NCBI GenBank assembly: GCA_014529385.2
Contig: JABFUD020000325.1
Coordinates: 1 to 53,364 of the forward strand
DNA: 53,364 bases
Origin: Adiantum capillus-veneris
Lineage: Eukaryota > Streptophyta > Polypodiopsida > Polypodiales > Pteridaceae
Reading direction: 5' to 3'
Within the stretch, counting starts at the first letter, position 1; each line of letters starts with the position of its first letter. The notes beneath the pieces are model-generated. The model had not been told where the DNA came from. It was given only the letters and a program-made list of their open reading frames with translations, and searched no databases. The position numbers and the translations under genes were made by a program. This document shows positions 1 through 10,167 of the stretch, piece by piece.

Positions 1-77
1 GCATCTCCCGTGCTTCCAAAAGTGCATAAACAACGCACACAATGCGACAACAGAAAATCTGGAATTTCTGTATGCAG

Positions 78-452
78 TCAGTCTAAGCTGAATATCAGCA
101 AAACGGTGAGGAATTTGCAAAACGTTTCTTCTGCAAAGTTGTAGACCACACGTCGAAACGGATGGGCATGACGGACAGAATTCTCAGATCTGCATTCTAC
201 AAGGAGAAAAACGAATCTGAAAATAGTACTGCTGCGCACACACAGTTTTAGGGCAGCAACCTTCACTTACACACAGTCTTCCACACTCCTTTCTGAGCTT
301 CCACAAGAGCATACATCACGCTCAACTGAGCTCACAAGCTCCCATTGCATTCTCACAGCAAGTCTTCTGCTTTCTTAATCTCTCTACCGTCGAGAGAGGC
401 GAGCTATCGCCTCAAAGCTCTCAAAGCCGTCGTGCTCATCCGCGGTCACCAT
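78..452 (-). pseudogene. Ty1/copia-like element, start of internal region (gag leader), broken
   Basis: Directly after the minus-strand primer-binding site an ATG (rc of 450-452) opens a short frame beginning MVTADEHDGFESF that meets a stop after about 22 codons. Many plant copia elements place the gag start this close to a tRNA-iMet primer site, so I read this as a decayed gag start. The rest, to the window edge, is minus-strand internal sequence in which I recognise no domain. The element runs off the left edge, so its pol region cannot be seen. The family call rests on the PBS and short LTR only. Confidence 0.4.
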
Positions 453-453
453 A

Positions 454-467
454 GCTCTAATACCAAT
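454..467 (-). promoter_or_regulatory. primer-binding site, tRNA-iMet type
   Basis: On the minus strand the sequence reads ATTGGTATTAGAGC immediately after a CA-ending LTR. The usual plant copia primer site is TGGTATCAGAGC, complementary to initiator-Met tRNA; this copy differs by one base. It fixes the orientation (minus) and the inner end of the LTR. Confidence 0.6.
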
Positions 468-658
468 TGAAGGGGATCGGGGAGCACCACAACAAGAGTG
501 AGAGAGAGAGAAGGAGAACACACGACACACAGATATGGGTGGGGATACTCAATAGAGTGAGCAGCCCCCTATACACTTATGCTATGTATAAGGTATACAA
601 GTCAGTGGGCGCCCAGACTCTGGGCGGCCGGCAAGGCACAGACGCCTATACCCCAACA
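468..658 (-). repeat. short LTR (191 bp) of the minus-strand copia-like element
   Basis: The block reads TGTTGGGGTATAGG at its minus-strand 5' end and finishes ...CCCCTTCA just before the primer site, giving the TG...CA borders of an LTR. At 191 bp it is within the short range seen in copia and TRIM elements. The inner part holds a short GA-rich stretch. Only one LTR is in the window, so there is no partner copy to confirm the outer border. The TG start was chosen because it is the first TGTTGGG-like motif upstream of the PBS. Confidence 0.5.
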
Positions 659-678
659 TGTGTGTGGTGTTGTGTGTG

Positions 679-683
<5 letters not shown>

Positions 684-718
<35 letters not shown>
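684..718 (+). repeat. (GA)n microsatellite after a GT-rich stretch
   Basis: An uninterrupted GA dinucleotide array lies directly outside the short LTR, preceded by a TGTGTGG-rich stretch at 659-683. Confidence 0.95.
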
Positions 719-721
<3 letters not shown>

Positions 722-2502
722 TAAAAAACTTAAAGAAAACCATTTTTTGGCTACAAAGACTATAAGAGGAAGTTTGAGGTTGTTTTTTTCTCTTAGATTG
801 TAGAGAGACAAAGCTCTCAATCAATGAGACAAGGGCTTCCATTATTTTCCTCCTGATCCCAAAAAAGTCTTCAAATGTGTAATAGGTAGCATGTTCTTGT
901 AAAAAACAATTAACTTAAGCATGGTTGAGTAGAATTGGAATAACCTGCTACTTAAAACCGAGTGAGCCAAGAGACAACAATAGTCGTGAGTAGGAATCCG
1001 GTCTATAGTCAAGGACAAACCACTTAACACATGTCAACCAGTCAAAGAATTATAGACAGTGGGTCACTCAAAGCCTAAAGCCTAAAGACAAAAAGTATCC
1101 AAAGCCAACATCCTTGTCCACCCAGTTACCTGGGAGGGCCTGGCGTTTAGGGGTGTGTGTAGTTGTTTTAATTATAATGTATACACACCAATGAACAAGA
1201 AGTTCAAAAAGACGACTGGCTAAAGATGTCTAGGCAAAGATAAGTACAGAAACAACTAATTCTTTGATTCATAACTGTACAACACCATAAGAATGAAGTA
1301 TCATTCCAAATGAGTTTGTACAAAGGTATTAAAACTATCCCAATTGGATCATCAAGTGTTTCAAAGTCGGACTGCAAAAAGCTAAACCATTTTTAAGCCA
1401 AGATAGAATTCTCACCTGCATCCATATAGTCAAGATAACAAATATGTTAGACTTGGCTACGTATGGCAGGCTTCAAAGAATGTATCAGTTGTTATCCATG
1501 TCAAACTTAAAAGTTATTAGACTAGCTATTGTCCTACATATAAAATTTCAAGGATTTTTTTAAAACATTATATTCCTTCCAGAGTTGCTCCATTGGTTTT
1601 AAAATAACCATTTACTGTAACAAATGTTGATTAATCTATATTATTCTAAGTACTTCTTTAGCTAAAAATGTATGGAACTTGCATGTAAAGTTTTGTAATT
1701 TTGTCTTACAATATGCTCCGATGTCGAGCCTTTCACATAGAACAAACCAACTACCCATAGTAAAACATAATGGCTAGAAATTTCTTTGTATCCAAATGCA
1801 CTTAATACAAAAGCAAGCTCTTAAATTACTTTAATCAGGGTATGTTAGCCCTATACCAGAAAACAATTGATCCATTTTTCCATCATATGTTAGGAAATAA
1901 TCCAAAGTTTTAACCATCAGAGCAGAAGACATTTTTGGCTTTTAGCAACTAGAAAAGAGACCAGAAGATTTATCGGATCAGAGTTTCGAAGTAAAAGATC
2001 CTGCTAGGTAAGCAAGATAGTGATCAAAGGCTAAATCAACTAGGCATATTACGAGACCAGATAAAGGCCAGAAGTATCCAGTACTTTGCAACAGGTAAGC
2101 ACACTCATCATCATTACACCATAAAGGATTGAATTCAGAATACTAGCTGAATTATCAGCCTAGAGAAGTAATTGCCAGGGTCAGAGAAGTATTAGCCAGA
2201 GCCAAAGCCAAAGCCATCCATAAAGCAGGCCATCTCAAACCATTCCTAGATATAACCATTGTATGAGAGTAGGATCAAGTCTGGAGAGATGACTAGACAT
2301 ATCCAAGAGATACATGCTTTTGAAGTACAGATTTCAAATTTGGACCATATTTTTATCCAAGAGTCAAAAGCCAAACCTTAATCCTAGTAATCAGCAGCAT
2401 GCTATATGTCATATTTTTTGCAAGTCAAGGCCAGCATGATAAAGTCCAGCTAGGTCAGCAAAGAAGAAAAAGATCTCTTGCAAGAACATCCCAGAGAAGT
2501 AT
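719..2502. other. gene-free spacer
   Basis: AT-rich sequence with no frame longer than about 60 codons and no recognisable protein domain on either strand. From about 2030 it carries loose repeats built around AGCCAGAGCCAAAG. One copy, at 2183-2209, closely resembles the GYP1 insertion site just downstream. Confidence 0.6.
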
Positions 2503-2507
2503 TAGCC

Positions 2508-4052
2508 TGCCATAATAATCAATATCTAATTCTCCTAAATGATTTTATCATGTTAAACTGATCATTTAATATGGGGAAGTGCTAGGGAGAAAAAGCTAGA
2601 ATATTGGTTAAGCTGGCAGACTGGGCCACACTAGGGATCCAAAGGAGGGAAAATAGGGATCCAAAGTGTGGTCATCTGCCAAAAGAGCTATGTACATTAA
2701 TGTGCTCCAAAGACCCTAGGGTGCAGCACATTAAGACTTCCAAAATGCTAAGGTTCCAAAATTCAAAGGTTGTGTCCAAAGGTCAACCTTAAGGAAATTG
2801 GATGCTTTGTGTGTGTACAAAAAAGTCTTCAATCAAGCCTACAAAGGAGGGGGCGAGCCCTTTTAGTAGGGGATGAGAGAGAAATCCACACACACACACA
2901 CACACACACACACAAGCTCCTTTTCACAAAGGGAAGAGGGGACACATGTCAGCTCCCTAGGCCAGATGCCCACAAGGTGTACCCAATTCCTATTGGATGG
3001 CCTTAGAGGTGGACCAATGAGAATTAGGCTAGAGTAAATCTAGTTTAATTAATTTAAAAACACTTAATAAAAGAACCAATGATAATTAAGCTCTCTAGAA
3101 GACTATTGGACAGTCTCCCAAGGGGTCCAATGAGCATTCAGCAGCCCAATGGCTTGCCTGATTCCTATTGGCCAGAAGGCAAAGGGGTCCAATGAGAGTT
3201 TAGTTTCAATTATTAATTACCTAAAGTCTCACAAAAGGGGAAAGGGGGACACATGTCAGAAGGCTATCACTTATGCTGCTTATTAACCATTGGCTTGACT
3301 TGGGGAGGTCCAATGAGGGAAAAGGTGGAGCAAAATAGCAACAAGGGCTCGCCCAAGAGAGAGAGGGGGCTGATTTTTGCATGGAATTACACACACACAC
3401 ACACTCACACTTTACCATGTGTGAAGCAAGTGAAGACTATCTCTTCCCAAGCTTTAATGGAGAGCTCATCACCTACTCCAAGCTTGTGAGATAGAAGCCT
3501 ACATCAACACACTCTCTTGGCATGTGGATGCAAATCCAACCAAGAGCCAAGATTCAATGCATGCTCATCTCCTATACCATGCTAATTACTAAGCTAATCT
3601 ATGCTAATATGAGTGATTATGTGAGGAGAAATACTTCTTTCTCGTAAGTACTACCCTTCTTCCTCTCAATCTACTCTCATACCCTGCTAGCTCTCACCAT
3701 CTCTCTGGTGTGTGAGGTCTTGGGTCTGAGACCGTAAGGGAATTGATGTTGTGTTTGATAAGTGTTTTGCTAGGTGCATGAAGTTTCTATCTTCATTGCA
3801 CTAGCTAGTCTTGAAGGAACACAAAGAATTGTATTGTACAATGTCTCTCTTGATGGGAGAAACCATAATACAAAGCCTTTTGGAGGGGGGACAGGCTCCA
3901 TGCAAATCCGGTCCTCAACTGTTGTCAATAGCTTAATTTCTCTCTCTTTTGAAAGTATTGTTCATGCTATCTAACTAGGTGTTATGCTTTTTGTTGTTGC
4001 TCCTCCCAACTCCACCCAAGCACTCTTGTTTATTCCTCATTAGTAAACTCTT
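2508..4052 (+). repeat. GYP1 5' LTR (part shared with the 3' LTR)
   Basis: Aligned by eye, 2508-4052 matches 9755-11295 almost base for base, including two CA microsatellites (2887-2914 and 3389-3411) and the AGGTCTTGGGTCTGAGACC block near 3715. After AGTAAACTCTT the two copies diverge abruptly. The last ~70 bp of the 3' LTR, ending GTTACA, is absent here. Either a deletion removed the LTR end and original PBS, or the element is chimeric. Confidence 0.85.
2982..3315 (+). promoter_or_regulatory. cluster of CCAAT/ATTGG motifs in the GYP1 LTR
   Basis: About ten CCAAT pentamers on both strands fall within ~330 bp, many inside a repeated TCCAATGAG or CCTATTGG context (for example near 3013, 3077, 3108, 3124, 3145, 3167, 3188, 3291 and 3308). 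The same cluster is kept in the 3' LTR at about 10240-10570. CCAAT is the core bound by plant NF-Y, so a promoter or enhancer role in U3 is plausible. That role is inference. Confidence 0.5.
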
Positions 4053-4456
4053 AAGGTTTTCTCTTTTCTTGCTCAAGAAGGGAGGTCCTCAAGCTAGCTA
4101 TAAATGGTTGGTATTATTAATTGCCTGTGAGTAAGTAGAATAGGGATTTTTCAGCCTTGCAGTGCGCCTGCCTTTGTGCAGTTAACGGGGCATCACCGTC
4201 GAGAGCTATGGTCTTAATAGTGGAGTCCTACGGGGCTTGCCTACGGCTTAACCACTATTGAGCTATTAGAAGCTTGACAGGAGCCAGTGCTGTTTTGGGT
4301 GTCGAACGACCCTCTCTTCTATTCCTTGCAATTAATGGTATTCGAGCCGCGGGTACAGTAGCTTGAGTGCTTTTTCTAAAGGGGTAAAGAGGAGTAGCAA
4401 CTAGGGCTTGAAGTGCCAAAGTACACCTAAAAATTTTACACCTAAAAGTTGTTAGA
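4053..4456 (+). other. GYP1 leader with a PBS-like site
   Basis: Non-coding sequence between the shared LTR part and gag. At 4336-4348 it reads TGGTATTCGAGCC, which resembles the iMet primer site TGGTATCAGAGCC with two changes, and it is preceded by CA at 4329-4330. If this is the true PBS, the 5' LTR would end at 4330 and be about 1.8 kb, in conflict with the 3' LTR end. The site may instead be a chance match. Confidence 0.4.
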
Positions 4457-5806
4457 ATGGCTGACAATAGTAAAGAGAGTGAAATTAATGTTGATAACTT
4501 TGATTTTGCTAATGAGCAAGCTACTAATGATGCCCGATGCTTGTTAACTATCTTGTTTCTAGACTTCAACAAGCCATGGGCAATCCATCTCTTCAAAGTG
4601 AAGTGCAACGGCAACTCCGTGCTCACGGGATTCTCCAAGCTCCTCACCATGACGAGAGAACACCTAGGAAGCCTCCTTGTGAGACTCCCAAAAGAGGTCT
4701 CTCTCCGATTCGGGAAGAAGAAGAGAATCCATACGAAGGGCTCAAGAATTTACTTCTTGATGATGCATCTCCTTCCCAAAGGAGAACTCAAGAGCCTCCA
4801 CCGAAGGAACAAGAAAGAAGTGAGTCTCCCGCCACCTCGACGGAGATGGCTCCACGAAGACGGCGGGCTAAACGCTCTCCATCACCACCAAAGCGGAGAA
4901 GACCATCACACTCTTCTCCACACCATAATTCAAAGAGGGATGACAAAAATCAAGAGAAGAAAAAGGCGAGAAAGAGGACACCCTCTTCTCCATCTTCTTC
5001 ATCCTCTTCCTCTTATGAAAGTGATGGTGAAGACAACGAAGATCAAGGTAAGAAAAAGGTGAGAAAGAGGTCACCCTCTTCTCCATCTTCCTCAAATTCT
5101 TCACCTTCTAAAGAAGTGATGGTGCAACCTTTGAACCATCAAAAAGAAGAGGCCATAGGAAATCCTATGCCGCGTGGAAGAGGTCGTCCAAGCTCAAGAA
5201 GTTCAAAGAGGGAGGGAAGAGCATCTCTTTCCTTACCTATGATGGCACCTTTGGTGCTACGGACAAAGTCTTGACCTTTATCCAACAATTTGATGCGGCG
5301 TTCGGAGATGAGGGCTTCACAGAGTCCTCTAAGCTACGCCATGTAGCTATGCACTTTCAAAAGTCCACCAGGCAATGGTGGTCTAGCCTACGGCCAACGG
5401 TGAAGCTCCACGAACATGGAAAGCTTTAAGAGCTTCCATCATGAAGCAGTTTTTGGGGACCGATGCCAAAGACAAAGTACTCACCGAATGGCGAAGCTTA
5501 AAGCTCTCTCCCTATGAATCCATCCACAAATATGTAGACAAGTTTTGGGACCTACAACTCAAAGCCACTATCTTCAAAAAGTTGGATTTTGGAGAGCAAA
5601 AGCAACAATTTTGTGCGGGCTTAACCGAAGAAATGGCGGAGTATGTCAACTCCCAAAGGCCACACACCATATCGGCGGTAATACATCATACTATGGTGGC
5701 CTCTCGAATCAATTTTCAAACGGGGGCTAAAAGAAATAATAAGCCCACAGAAAACAAGGGTTCCAATGAGCCTAAGGGGAAGGACAATGTCCAAAAAGTC
5801 TCCTAA
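4457..5806 (+). pseudogene. GYP1 gag, frameshifted, with Arg/Ser-rich N-terminal part
   Basis: Coding signal moves through frames: 4457 onward (MADNSKE start), 4537-5274 (frame 1), about 5187-5420 (frame 3) and about 5390-5806 (frame 2), so at least three shifts break it. The frame-1 part is rich in Arg, Ser, Lys and Pro (RRRAKRSPSPPKRRR) and contains two tandem copies of a KKxRKRxPSSPSSS segment (near 4955 and 5047). Downstream, the frame-3 and frame-2 parts have the helical Gag core typical of Ty3/gypsy (a RQWWSSL-like motif, then FLGTDAKDKV and YESIHKYVDKFWDLQ). Gag would form the particle and bind RNA. Inactive as it stands. Confidence 0.75.
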
Positions 5807-5859
5807 GGGCAACTCCAACAAAGCTAAAGAGAAGGGAGTTTACAAAGGTAAAAACAAAC

Positions 5860-6376
5860 TCTCTCTGAAGAGCTTGAGCGTTATCGTAAGGATAACCGAT
5901 GTTTCAAGTGCGGCGAACAAGGGCATGCATACCGCGCTTGTCCCCAAAAGAACATCCGCCATGATCCTCCTAGAGCTACCTTGGTCGAAATCCATGAGGA
6001 GGAAACTCACCACAAAGGATCTCCTCTATGCCATGCTTGGGGAAAGGTAAGAGAACATGATGCTTTTATTCTCTTTGACCCCGGTTCTACTCACAATTTT
6101 ATATCTATAGAGTTGGCCACCAAGCTAGGCATACAAGCCTACGAGATGGGAGGTGTTCTACCCGCAGACAGTGCTTTCAAGGGGCAAGAAGCTTCAGTCA
6201 CTCCCTTAATTGGGAAATTGAGGCTCCATGTTCAAAGCTATGTGGACAAAGAGGACTTCTTTATCTCTCCTCTCAAGCATGAGGATGTAATCCTAGGGGT
6301 ACCATGGTTTGACCACCTCGCTACCAATGTTAAATTCCCTGAAAGGAGAATCTCCTTTAAGTTCAGGGAAAAATAA
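5860..6376 (+). CDS. GYP1 zinc knuckle and aspartic protease region
   Basis: In frame 2 a CX2CX4HX4C zinc knuckle lies at 5900-5941 (CFKCGEQGHAYRAC), the nucleic-acid-binding end of Gag. It continues in the same frame into a retropepsin-like domain with the active-site-like motif FDPGSTHNFIS near 6073 and VILGVPWFD near 6288, as in plant Ty3/gypsy proteases; the usual D-S/T-G reads D-P-G here. Upstream stops in this frame (5804, 5825, 5849) separate it from the Gag core. It ends at a TAA whose last A is the first base of the pol ATG. Confidence 0.75.
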
Positions 6377-9300
6377 TGTATATAGACGCTAAGGAAATGG
6401 GTAACACCATACCCATTGTACATACACCAGCTTTCAACAAGTCAATAAAGAGCTCTATTTCCGTGTACATGATTTTTGTTAAAGATTCTCAAAATGAACC
6501 TAATGCTTTAGCAAAAGAAAATAAAAGCAACCAAAAGGAATTAGAGTTATCCAATTTTCTCAAGGGGTTTCAAGATGTCTTTATTGACGACATCCCTTGT
6601 GAGCTACCTCCTAAACGAGGTAATGATGACCATGCAATTGAACTTCTTCCAGGAAGTTCACCGCCTAACAAACCTCCTTATAGAGTTTCTCAAGCTCAAC
6701 AAGAGGAGATTATGTGGCAAGTGCATGAGCTAGTTGACAAGGGCATGGTTAGGCCTAGCTCATCTCCATTTTGCTCACCTATGCTATTAGTGCAAAAGAA
6801 AGACGGCACATATCGTATGTGTGTCGATTATAGAGCACTAAATAGGATCACTATCAAAAATAGGTTTCCCGTTCCACGGGTAGAAGACCTATTTGATAAG
6901 TTACAAGGATCGACCTACTTCAGTAGGATTGACCTAAAAAGTGGCTATCATCAAATAAGGATAGTTGATCAAGACATTGTAAAGACCGCATTTCGCACCA
7001 CGTTTGGTCTTTACGAATATATTGTCATGCCTTTTGGCTTGACCAATGCACCAGCCAAATTCAACCGCTTGATGGAGAAGCTGTTTAGGCCTCACCGAAC
7101 CTTCACTGGAGTGCTCTTTGATGATATTATCATCTACTCTAATTCATTAGACGAACACAAGAAACACCTCCAGGTAATATTTCAAGTTTTAAGAGAGAAT
7201 CAACTTTATGTTAATCGAAAGAAAAGTGAATTTTTCTTGCAAGAGATTCAGTATTTAGGTCACATTATCTCTCAAGATGGCATCCAAATGGATCCATCTA
7301 AGTTAGAGGTAATAAAAGGATGGCCTAGACCAAGGAATCTTCATGAATTAAGAAGCTTTATAGGTATGTGTGCATACTATAGACGCTTCATAGAAAAGTT
7401 CTCACAAATTGTGGGACCATTACATGACCTAACAAAGAAAAGCGTTAGGTATACATGGTCTGCTAAGGAGAACAATGCTTTCGAAAAGCTTAAAGAAAAG
7501 CTTATCTCTCAACCTGTGCTTACACTACCGGATCTCTCAAAACCATTTGAGGTCCAATGTGATGCTTGTGGTGATTGCCTTAGAGCTGTTTTGCTTCAAG
7601 AAGGGCATGCCATAGGCTATGAGAGTCGAAGGCTCGACCCTGTTGAGAAAACTCTAGGCATTTATGAAAAGGAACTCCTTGCAGTTCTACATGCCTTAGA
7701 CTCATGGAAGCACTATTTATTGGGAACTCCTTTCCTTCTGCGAACGGATCACCAAAGTCTTAAGTACTTCATGACGCAGACCAAGCTCTCCGACAAACAA
7801 ATGAGGTGGGAAAATTTCCTTTCACAATTTCATTTTCATATTGCCCACATTGCTGGCAAGCATAATCAAGTAGCCGATGCACTCTCAAGACGGCCGAGAG
7901 TGAATGCGGTTTCCATAGCAACTCACAATGATCTATCTTCAATGATAGATGAGTATGCTACTGATTCCGATTTTAGAGATGTGATTTCAGCCCTTGCATT
8001 AGGGAAGAAAGAAGAACCATTTACACTACAAGATGGTTATCTTCTCTATGGCAATAGACTATGCGTTACTAACTCACTCCGTGAGAAAGTAATGTATGAA
8101 TCTCATGCTCCTCCTTATGCGGGGCATAGAGGGATTCAGTCTACCTTAAAGGGAATTGAAACATATTTCTATTGGCCTACCATGAAAGTGAACATACAAG
8201 AGTATGTTTCTAAATGTGTGGTATGCCAAAAGACAAAATTTGATAGAGGGAAGCAACCTGGATTGCTTCAACCCTTGCCAATCCCTAATTCACCATGGGA
8301 GAGCATATCCATGGATTTTATCTTTGGATTGCCTAAGTCTATCCATGGGAATACAGGAATATGGACAATAGTAGACAGGTTTAGTAAACAAGCTCATTTT
8401 ATACCTATCAAAAAGACTATCAAAGCCCATCAAATGGCAACCCTCTTCATTTCACAAATTTTCAAGTACCATGGCTTGCCAATGTCTATAGTGTCGGATA
8501 GAGATCCTAGAATGACCAGTAATTTCTGGAAGGGTCTCTTTGAGAATTTAGGGACAAGGCTAAATTTCTCTTCGGCCTATCATCCACAAACAGATGGCCA
8601 AAGTGAAATAGCTAACCTAACAATTCTCGATCTACTAAAAGCCTATGTAACAGAAGTAGATCAAAGATCCCAATGGGAGATGTACTTACCCTTAGTGGAG
8701 TATGCTTACAATAACACTGTACATACTCCCACGGGAAAAGCACCTTTCGAGGTAATTGAGGGAAGATCAAAAAGTCCCTTGCTACTTAAGGTACATGGGA
8801 AGATCTTCGCTGCAGACGAGTATAGCCGAGACCTACAAGAATCTTTTCAAAAGATTAAGGATGCTATCTCTATCTCACACCAAAGGCAAAAGGCTGCTGC
8901 TGACAAGCACAGAACAGCCCAAGCCTTTAAAGAAAATGATTGGGTCTTGTTAAAGTTTCCCAAGGCTCGATTAAGGCACACGACGGGCAAGAATCCTACG
9001 GGACACCAAAAGTACTATGCTAAACTAGCAAAAAGGTACTATGGTCCCTTTCAGATTCTTAGGCCAATCAATGAGATGGCCTATCAACTCAAATTGCCCA
9101 ATCATTGGCTCATACACAATGCTTTCCATGTGCACCTATTAAAGCCTTACAAAGGAGAGCCACCTCAAGAACCAACTATTGAAGACCCACCGGAGATCGA
9201 GGACCAAGAGGAGGTGCTGCAACCTGAGTCCATTCTCCGACATGAAGACAAGGTATTAAGAGGTGGTAAGACTATCCGACGGAATCTTATTAAGTTTAAA

Positions 9301-9393
9301 AACTATCCTTTTGAAGATTCTAGATGGATGCAAAGCATACAGTTAAAGGATAGCCTAAACCTTGTCAATGCTTACAATGCTTCCCTAGAGTAG
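6376..9393 (+). CDS. pol: GYP1 pol: RT, RNase H, integrase, chromodomain
   Basis: An uninterrupted 1005-residue frame. RT occupies roughly residues 100-330 with the catalytic FDD at 248-250. RNase H follows from about 391 (FEVQCDACG). The integrase zinc module begins at H577 (HAPPYAGH ... CVVCQ). The catalytic triad is D647, D708 and E744, a DD35E spacing. The C-terminus from about 950 (PESILRHED ... FEDSRW) matches a chromodomain, which in chromoviruses guides integration to marked chromatin. The start ATG overlaps the stop of the protease frame as TAATG. RNase H reads CDACGDCLRAVL where GxGxxAVL is usual. This is the best-preserved gene of the window and could still encode protein, but gag is broken. 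Confidence 0.9.
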   Translation: MYIDAKEMGNTIPIVHTPAFNKSIKSSISVYMIFVKDSQNEPNALAKENKSNQKELELSNFLKGFQDVFIDDIPCELPPKRGNDDHAIELLPGSSPPNKPPYRVSQAQQEEIMWQVHELVDKGMVRPSSSPFCSPMLLVQKKDGTYRMCVDYRALNRITIKNRFPVPRVEDLFDKLQGSTYFSRIDLKSGYHQIRIVDQDIVKTAFRTTFGLYEYIVMPFGLTNAPAKFNRLMEKLFRPHRTFTGVLFDDIIIYSNSLDEHKKHLQVIFQVLRENQLYVNRKKSEFFLQEIQYLGHIISQDGIQMDPSKLEVIKGWPRPRNLHELRSFIGMCAYYRRFIEKFSQIVGPLHDLTKKSVRYTWSAKENNAFEKLKEKLISQPVLTLPDLSKPFEVQCDACGDCLRAVLLQEGHAIGYESRRLDPVEKTLGIYEKELLAVLHALDSWKHYLLGTPFLLRTDHQSLKYFMTQTKLSDKQMRWENFLSQFHFHIAHIAGKHNQVADALSRRPRVNAVSIATHNDLSSMIDEYATDSDFRDVISALALGKKEEPFTLQDGYLLYGNRLCVTNSLREKVMYESHAPPYAGHRGIQSTLKGIETYFYWPTMKVNIQEYVSKCVVCQKTKFDRGKQPGLLQPLPIPNSPWESISMDFIFGLPKSIHGNTGIWTIVDRFSKQAHFIPIKKTIKAHQMATLFISQIFKYHGLPMSIVSDRDPRMTSNFWKGLFENLGTRLNFSSAYHPQTDGQSEIANLTILDLLKAYVTEVDQRSQWEMYLPLVEYAYNNTVHTPTGKAPFEVIEGRSKSPLLLKVHGKIFAADEYSRDLQESFQKIKDAISISHQRQKAAADKHRTAQAFKENDWVLLKFPKARLRHTTGKNPTGHQKYYAKLAKRYYGPFQILRPINEMAYQLKLPNHWLIHNAFHVHLLKPYKGEPPQEPTIEDPPEIEDQEEVLQPESILRHEDKVLRGGKTIRRNLIKFKNYPFEDSRWMQSIQLKDSLNLVNAYNASLE

Positions 9394-9754
9394 GCACATG
9401 TACAAATGTTTAAATGAACAAAGTTTCTTTTTGTCTTATAAGACTCTCTCTTTTTGTTAATTTGTGCACAAATGTTAAGAAGTATGCATGCTTAGGATCA
9501 AGTTTACGGAGACGACGTCTCCCGAACACCAGGTAGAGCTTGTCACTCTACTATGGAAGATTGATAGGACTAATGTGCAGACATGCTTGCGGCAGCCTTA
9601 TGCTCTCAAGCGCCAAATGGACTACTCATCCATTGTGCAATGATGTCGTAGGGTAACATAGGGATCCTCTACCCGCTAAGAAAAGGACTCATGAATATGC
9701 TTTATCTTCTCTACACCATAGTCGAGGACGACTATGATTTCAAGAGAGAGGTAA
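9394..9754 (+). other. GYP1 3' untranslated region and polypurine tract
   Basis: Non-coding link between the pol stop and the right LTR. It ends with AAGAGAGAGG followed by TAA and the LTR TG, a typical plus-strand primer site (about 9741-9754). A GTCGAGGACGAC motif near 9721 is common just before the 3' LTR of plant Ty3/gypsy elements. Confidence 0.7.
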
Positions 9755-10133
9755 TGTCATAATAATCAATATCTAATTCTCCTAAATTATTTTCTCATGT
9801 TAAACTGATCATTTAATATGGGGAAGTGTCAGGGGAGAAAAAGCTAGAATATTGGTTAAGCTGGCAGACTAGGCCACACTAGGGATCCAAAGGAGGGAAA
9901 ATAGGGATCCAAAGTGTGGTCATCTGCAAAAGAGCTATGTACATTAAATGTGCTCCAAAGACCCTAGGGTGCAGCACATTAAGACTTCCAAAATGCTAAG
10001 GTTCCAAAATTCAAAGGTTGTGTCCAAAGGTCAACCTTAAGGAAATTGGATGCTTTGTGTGTGTACAAAAAAGTCTTCAATCAAGCCTACAAAGGAGGGG
10101 GCGAGCCCTTTTAGTAGGGGATGAGAGAGAAAT

Positions 10134-10167
<34 letters not shown>

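Noticed and set aside
2604-3489. Small frames in the GYP1 LTR (repeated at 10018-10644)
   Set aside because: Present in both LTRs but run through microsatellites and have no conserved domain; best explained as LTR sequence.
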